DNA of 7,612 bases, from NCBI GenBank assembly GCA_947567585.1, contig CANONE010000106.1, forward strand, positions 1 through 7,612, read 5' to 3'. Both the position numbers and the translations under genes were made by a program. Below are positions 5,365-7,612 of the stretch, piece after piece (position 1 is the first letter of the stretch; each line of letters starts with the position of its first letter). This DNA comes from an uncultured Clostridia bacterium (GTDB lineage Bacteria > Bacillota > Clostridia > Oscillospirales > Acutalibacteraceae). The notes beneath the pieces are model-generated. The model saw only the letters and a list, made by a program, of their open reading frames with translations. It searched no databases and had not been told where the DNA came from.

Positions 5365-7497
5365 TCATTTTCTTTCTATATAGATCAGGGAAACCGGCTG
5401 CCTGGGCAGCTCCAGCCGGGTAAATCCCTGGATCTGCTGTAAAGGAACCTCTTTTCCCGCCGGTAGATTTTCCGGCAGAAAGCACCTGGCCTTTGTCCAC
5501 ACCGCGCCCTCTACTGCTATCTCAGCGGGGCTGCCTGCGGTGTTGGCGCAGGCTAAGAGGACAGCGTTTTTCAGCTGGTAGACGCCTAGGTCCACCTCCG
5601 GCGGCATAGCCGCCACACCGTCCTGATCCGCATAGACCCCCGGCCCAAACCGTTTCAGCCAAAAGGCCCGAAGAGCCAAGATCCCTTTGAGATATTCCCG
5701 GGACGCCGGATCATTGTCAAAGCTGTTGTCCTCAACTAAATCGTAAATCCAAAAGTAGAGGCCGGTAAGGAACGCCCGGTCCATCATTTCCCGGGAGGCC
5801 CGGGCCACATGCACCGGACGCATGGCCAGTCCCCGGCGGGGATAGACCATGTCAATCAATGTCTGCTCCGGGAAGGTATACCGGTACATCTGCGGGAAAG
5901 CGCCCCGGTGGTGATAGGCAAAGGTAGATACCAGCTGCCCCGCGCACAGGGAACCGTAGGCGTCTGAACAGCCTTCATGGAGCAGGGCAAAAGCCCCAGG
6001 GACGCTCTGGCGTATTTCCTCCAAAAGCTGGCGGTACCCAGCGTTCCATTGTCCGTATCGATGTCCGTGAGCCGGGTTCGCGCATAAGCCCGGCCGGGCC
6101 ATGGCCAGCTGGTCCAGATAGACGCCGTCCGCGCCCAGCTGGGAGACCAGCTCCACCGCATTTTTTAGCTTTTCCCGCCAAGGGGCGCTGCCAATGCACT
6201 GCACGGCAAAGGCGCGGTCTCCCGCTTTTTCCTCTAATATGCCGCCGTCAGAAAGCAACACGCCGTTTTCCTGGGCAAAGGCTTTGTTTTCCGGGAAGTC
6301 CAGATTGACAATCCGGGCGTTGATGTAAAACGCCACATGCCCTCCAGCCTCCCGCACCCATGTCACAGCGTCTCGCAGTTCCTGGGGCGTGCCCAAATCC
6401 CTGTCCGGCTCATACCTGGGATAGCCATTGTCAAAACCGTCCCGATGCCAACCCGACAACAGCATATGGTTGAGCCCCAAGCTCCGGGCCTCCTGGTATA
6501 GCCGGGGAATATCCCGGTAACGGTGGACAATGCCGCCGTTCTGATATTTAAAATCATAGTGGGCAACCAGCCCGGGGCTCTCCCGGAACCAGGGCGGCTC
6601 CGCCGTGTCCGCAGGCGAAAAGCCCCGGTGAAACGCCTGGTAGCGGGCCGCGCCTTGCCGCCAGTCTCCGGTATGCAGCGCCGTCACAGCCTCCGGCGCG
6701 CGCCAATGGTCTCCCGGCCCTAAAGCCACTGGGTAGGAAAAGGCAAAATGCATCCCTGGCCGCTGTGGGCCAAATGTTTCCGCACAAAGGGTGCATACAT
6801 CAAAGCTTTGGTCCAGGCTGGCAAAGTATAAGCCGAAATCCTCCCCGTAATAGTCCAGCCACTTCATAGAGAGCGGACCGCTATAGGCGCAGTCCAGACC
6901 CCAAGCGCCGGAAGGGAGACGCTGGGCCAGCGAGCCCAAACCATACGTATATTTGTACTCCTGCCAGCGCCAGTCCACCTCGATTGGCGGGGCGGCAAAG
7001 GAGTCCACCGGGCCGCGCTCCTTGATTCCGCTGAAATAGGGATAGACCAAGACATCGTCCGACCAGCTGTCTCCCAAATAGACCCCCCGCAGGCAGGGGA
7101 ACCATACTCGCTCTACTTTCTCTCCAGGTCCGCAAGAAAGCGCTAGGTTCCACCGGGCCGCTCCGTCATTTTCCAGCAGCTCCACCCGGTATTCCGCCCG
7201 CACTTGCCGGACCCTTTTTCCGTCCCAGAGGCAGGGATACAGCACCTTGGCGCAAAGCACCTCTATCTGAACCTCCGGCTTCAGCTCCGGATAAGCCCGG
7301 ATCACTTCTCCTGGCGCTGGAGCTAAGCGTTCCCCGGAAATTTCCAGGGCCAGGGGCTGGGGGCAAGTGAAGGCGTGGTTTTTTAAGATATTTTCTCCGG
7401 TCTTGGCGTAGGCAAACTCTAAAAGCTGGCCCGTAAGGCTATCAATCGCCAAAATCAAGTGTCCGTTATCCAAACGGTATCTGCTTTTATAACACAT
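5365..7497 (-). CDS. DUF6259-like putative cytoplasmic glycoside hydrolase
   Basis: This 710-residue protein most resembles the DUF6259 group of uncharacterised glycosidase-like proteins, judged from memory of the family. No signal peptide or membrane segment is visible, so it should be cytoplasmic. The N-terminal ~300 residues are rich in beta strands (for example FAYAKTGENIL, WFPCLRGVYLGDSW), as in a beta-sandwich domain. A TIM-barrel-like part follows (about 305-590), with GWHRDGFDNGYPRYEPDRDLG (349-369), GGHVAFYINARI (386-396), GADGVYLDQLAM (455-466; D462 is a nucleophile candidate) and ALLHEGCSDAYG (504-515; E508 is an acid/base candidate). A beta-rich C-terminal tail ends it. An in-frame ATG at 7533 lacks a ribosome-binding site. 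ATG at 7497 has AAAGGAGA eight bases upstream and is chosen. The gene lies 19 bp before murQ and is the first gene of the block seen here. Its place suggests it releases MurNAc or another amino sugar from an imported saccharide; the substrate is not known. Confidence 0.75.
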   Translation of the reverse strand: MCYKSRYRLDNGHLILAIDSLTGQLLEFAYAKTGENILKNHAFTCPQPLALEISGERLAPAPGEVIRAYPELKPEVQIEVLCAKVLYPCLWDGKRVRQVRAEYRVELLENDGAARWNLALSCGPGEKVERVWFPCLRGVYLGDSWSDDVLVYPYFSGIKERGPVDSFAAPPIEVDWRWQEYKYTYGLGSLAQRLPSGAWGLDCAYSGPLSMKWLDYYGEDFGLYFASLDQSFDVCTLCAETFGPQRPGMHFAFSYPVALGPGDHWRAPEAVTALHTGDWRQGAARYQAFHRGFSPADTAEPPWFRESPGLVAHYDFKYQNGGIVHRYRDIPRLYQEARSLGLNHMLLSGWHRDGFDNGYPRYEPDRDLGTPQELRDAVTWVREAGGHVAFYINARIVNLDFPENKAFAQENGVLLSDGGILEEKAGDRAFAVQCIGSAPWREKLKNAVELVSQLGADGVYLDQLAMARPGLCANPAHGHRYGQWNAGYRQLLEEIRQSVPGAFALLHEGCSDAYGSLCAGQLVSTFAYHHRGAFPQMYRYTFPEQTLIDMVYPRRGLAMRPVHVARASREMMDRAFLTGLYFWIYDLVEDNSFDNDPASREYLKGILALRAFWLKRFGPGVYADQDGVAAMPPEVDLGVYQLKNAVLLACANTAGSPAEIAVEGAVWTKARCFLPENLPAGKEVPLQQIQGFTRLELPRQPVSLIYIERK

Positions 7498-7612
7498 AAG
7501 CACCGTCTCCTTTCCGAACCGGTTCACTGGCATTGGAAAGGATAGAACCGCTGTTTATCCATTATCAAAATGAATCTGTTAAAATCCGCAGGCAATTTCT
7601 ATTATAAAATTA
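7498..7612 (-). promoter_or_regulatory. Leader of the murQ block with a possible -10 and a hairpin over the ribosome-binding site
   Basis: On the minus strand a perfect TATAAT lies at 7606-7601; its -35 would fall outside the window, so the promoter cannot be confirmed. TCCTTTCC (7542-7535) pairs perfectly over 8 bp with GGAAAGGA (7515-7508), which carries the Shine-Dalgarno core of the DUF6259-like gene, with a 19-nt loop. The loop holds the 10-bp palindrome GAACCGGTTC (7516-7525), and a third GAACCG half-site lies at 7545-7550. These could be an operator, a translation-control hairpin, or both. Confidence 0.45.

Noticed and set aside
7498..7533. Upstream ATG at 7533 for the DUF6259-like gene
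   Set aside because: It is preceded by a pyrimidine-rich run (TATCCTTTCC) with no Shine-Dalgarno, while ATG 7497 has AAAGGAGA at proper spacing.
1..7612. tRNA, rRNA, CRISPR array, insertion sequence, phage or defence genes
   Set aside because: No cloverleaf, regularly spaced repeat, transposase-like or integrase-like reading frame was seen; the genes are ordinary metabolic and maturation genes in one direction.

Overview
This is a 7.6 kb window of moderately GC-rich DNA with every supportable gene on the minus strand. The gene set points to a strictly anaerobic Clostridia-type Firmicute, plausibly a gut Oscillospiraceae or Ruminococcaceae relative. The pointers are an [FeFe]-hydrogenase maturase (HydE) with its TM1266-type regulator, a clostridial MurQ plus BadF-type sugar kinase pair, strong Shine-Dalgarno sites, and tight gene packing. 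The taxon is an inference from gene content, not a match to a named genome.

Read in the direction of transcription (from 7612 down to 1), the first block is an amino-sugar or cell-wall recycling module. It has a leader with a possible -10 box at the window edge and a hairpin that pairs with the ribosome-binding site. A 710-residue predicted cytoplasmic glycosidase-like protein (DUF6259-like, 7497-5365) follows, then MurNAc-6-phosphate etherase MurQ (5345-4407). A BadF/NAGK-type kinase likely to be MurK (4399-3443) comes next. A 135-bp gap with a large inverted repeat leads to an RpiR/MurR-type regulator (3307-2450). The logic would be: hydrolase releases MurNAc or GlcNAc, MurK phosphorylates it, MurQ removes the lactyl ether to give GlcNAc-6-P, and the SIS-domain regulator senses the sugar phosphate. 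No transporter lies inside the window.

A 396-bp gene-free stretch (2054-2449) separates this block from the second. It holds a candidate promoter whose -10 abuts a perfect 17-bp palindrome. About 70 nt further on lies a strong Rho-independent terminator, and an upstream segment can pair with that terminator's 5' arm as an antiterminator. A GC-rich folded leader comes last. This looks like an attenuator, or a short terminated RNA, in front of the hydrogenase genes.

The second block is a tightly coupled operon: an 85-residue TM1266-family regulator (2053-1796), HydE (1803-748, overlapping by 8 bp), and a class I SAM methyltransferase (747-1, start codon directly abutting the hydE stop). The methyltransferase is still open at the window edge. 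HydF, HydG and the hydrogenase itself are not in the window.

The least explained items are the role of the DUF6259-like protein in a MurQ/MurK operon, and the operator-promoter-attenuator arrangement before the hydrogenase-maturation genes.
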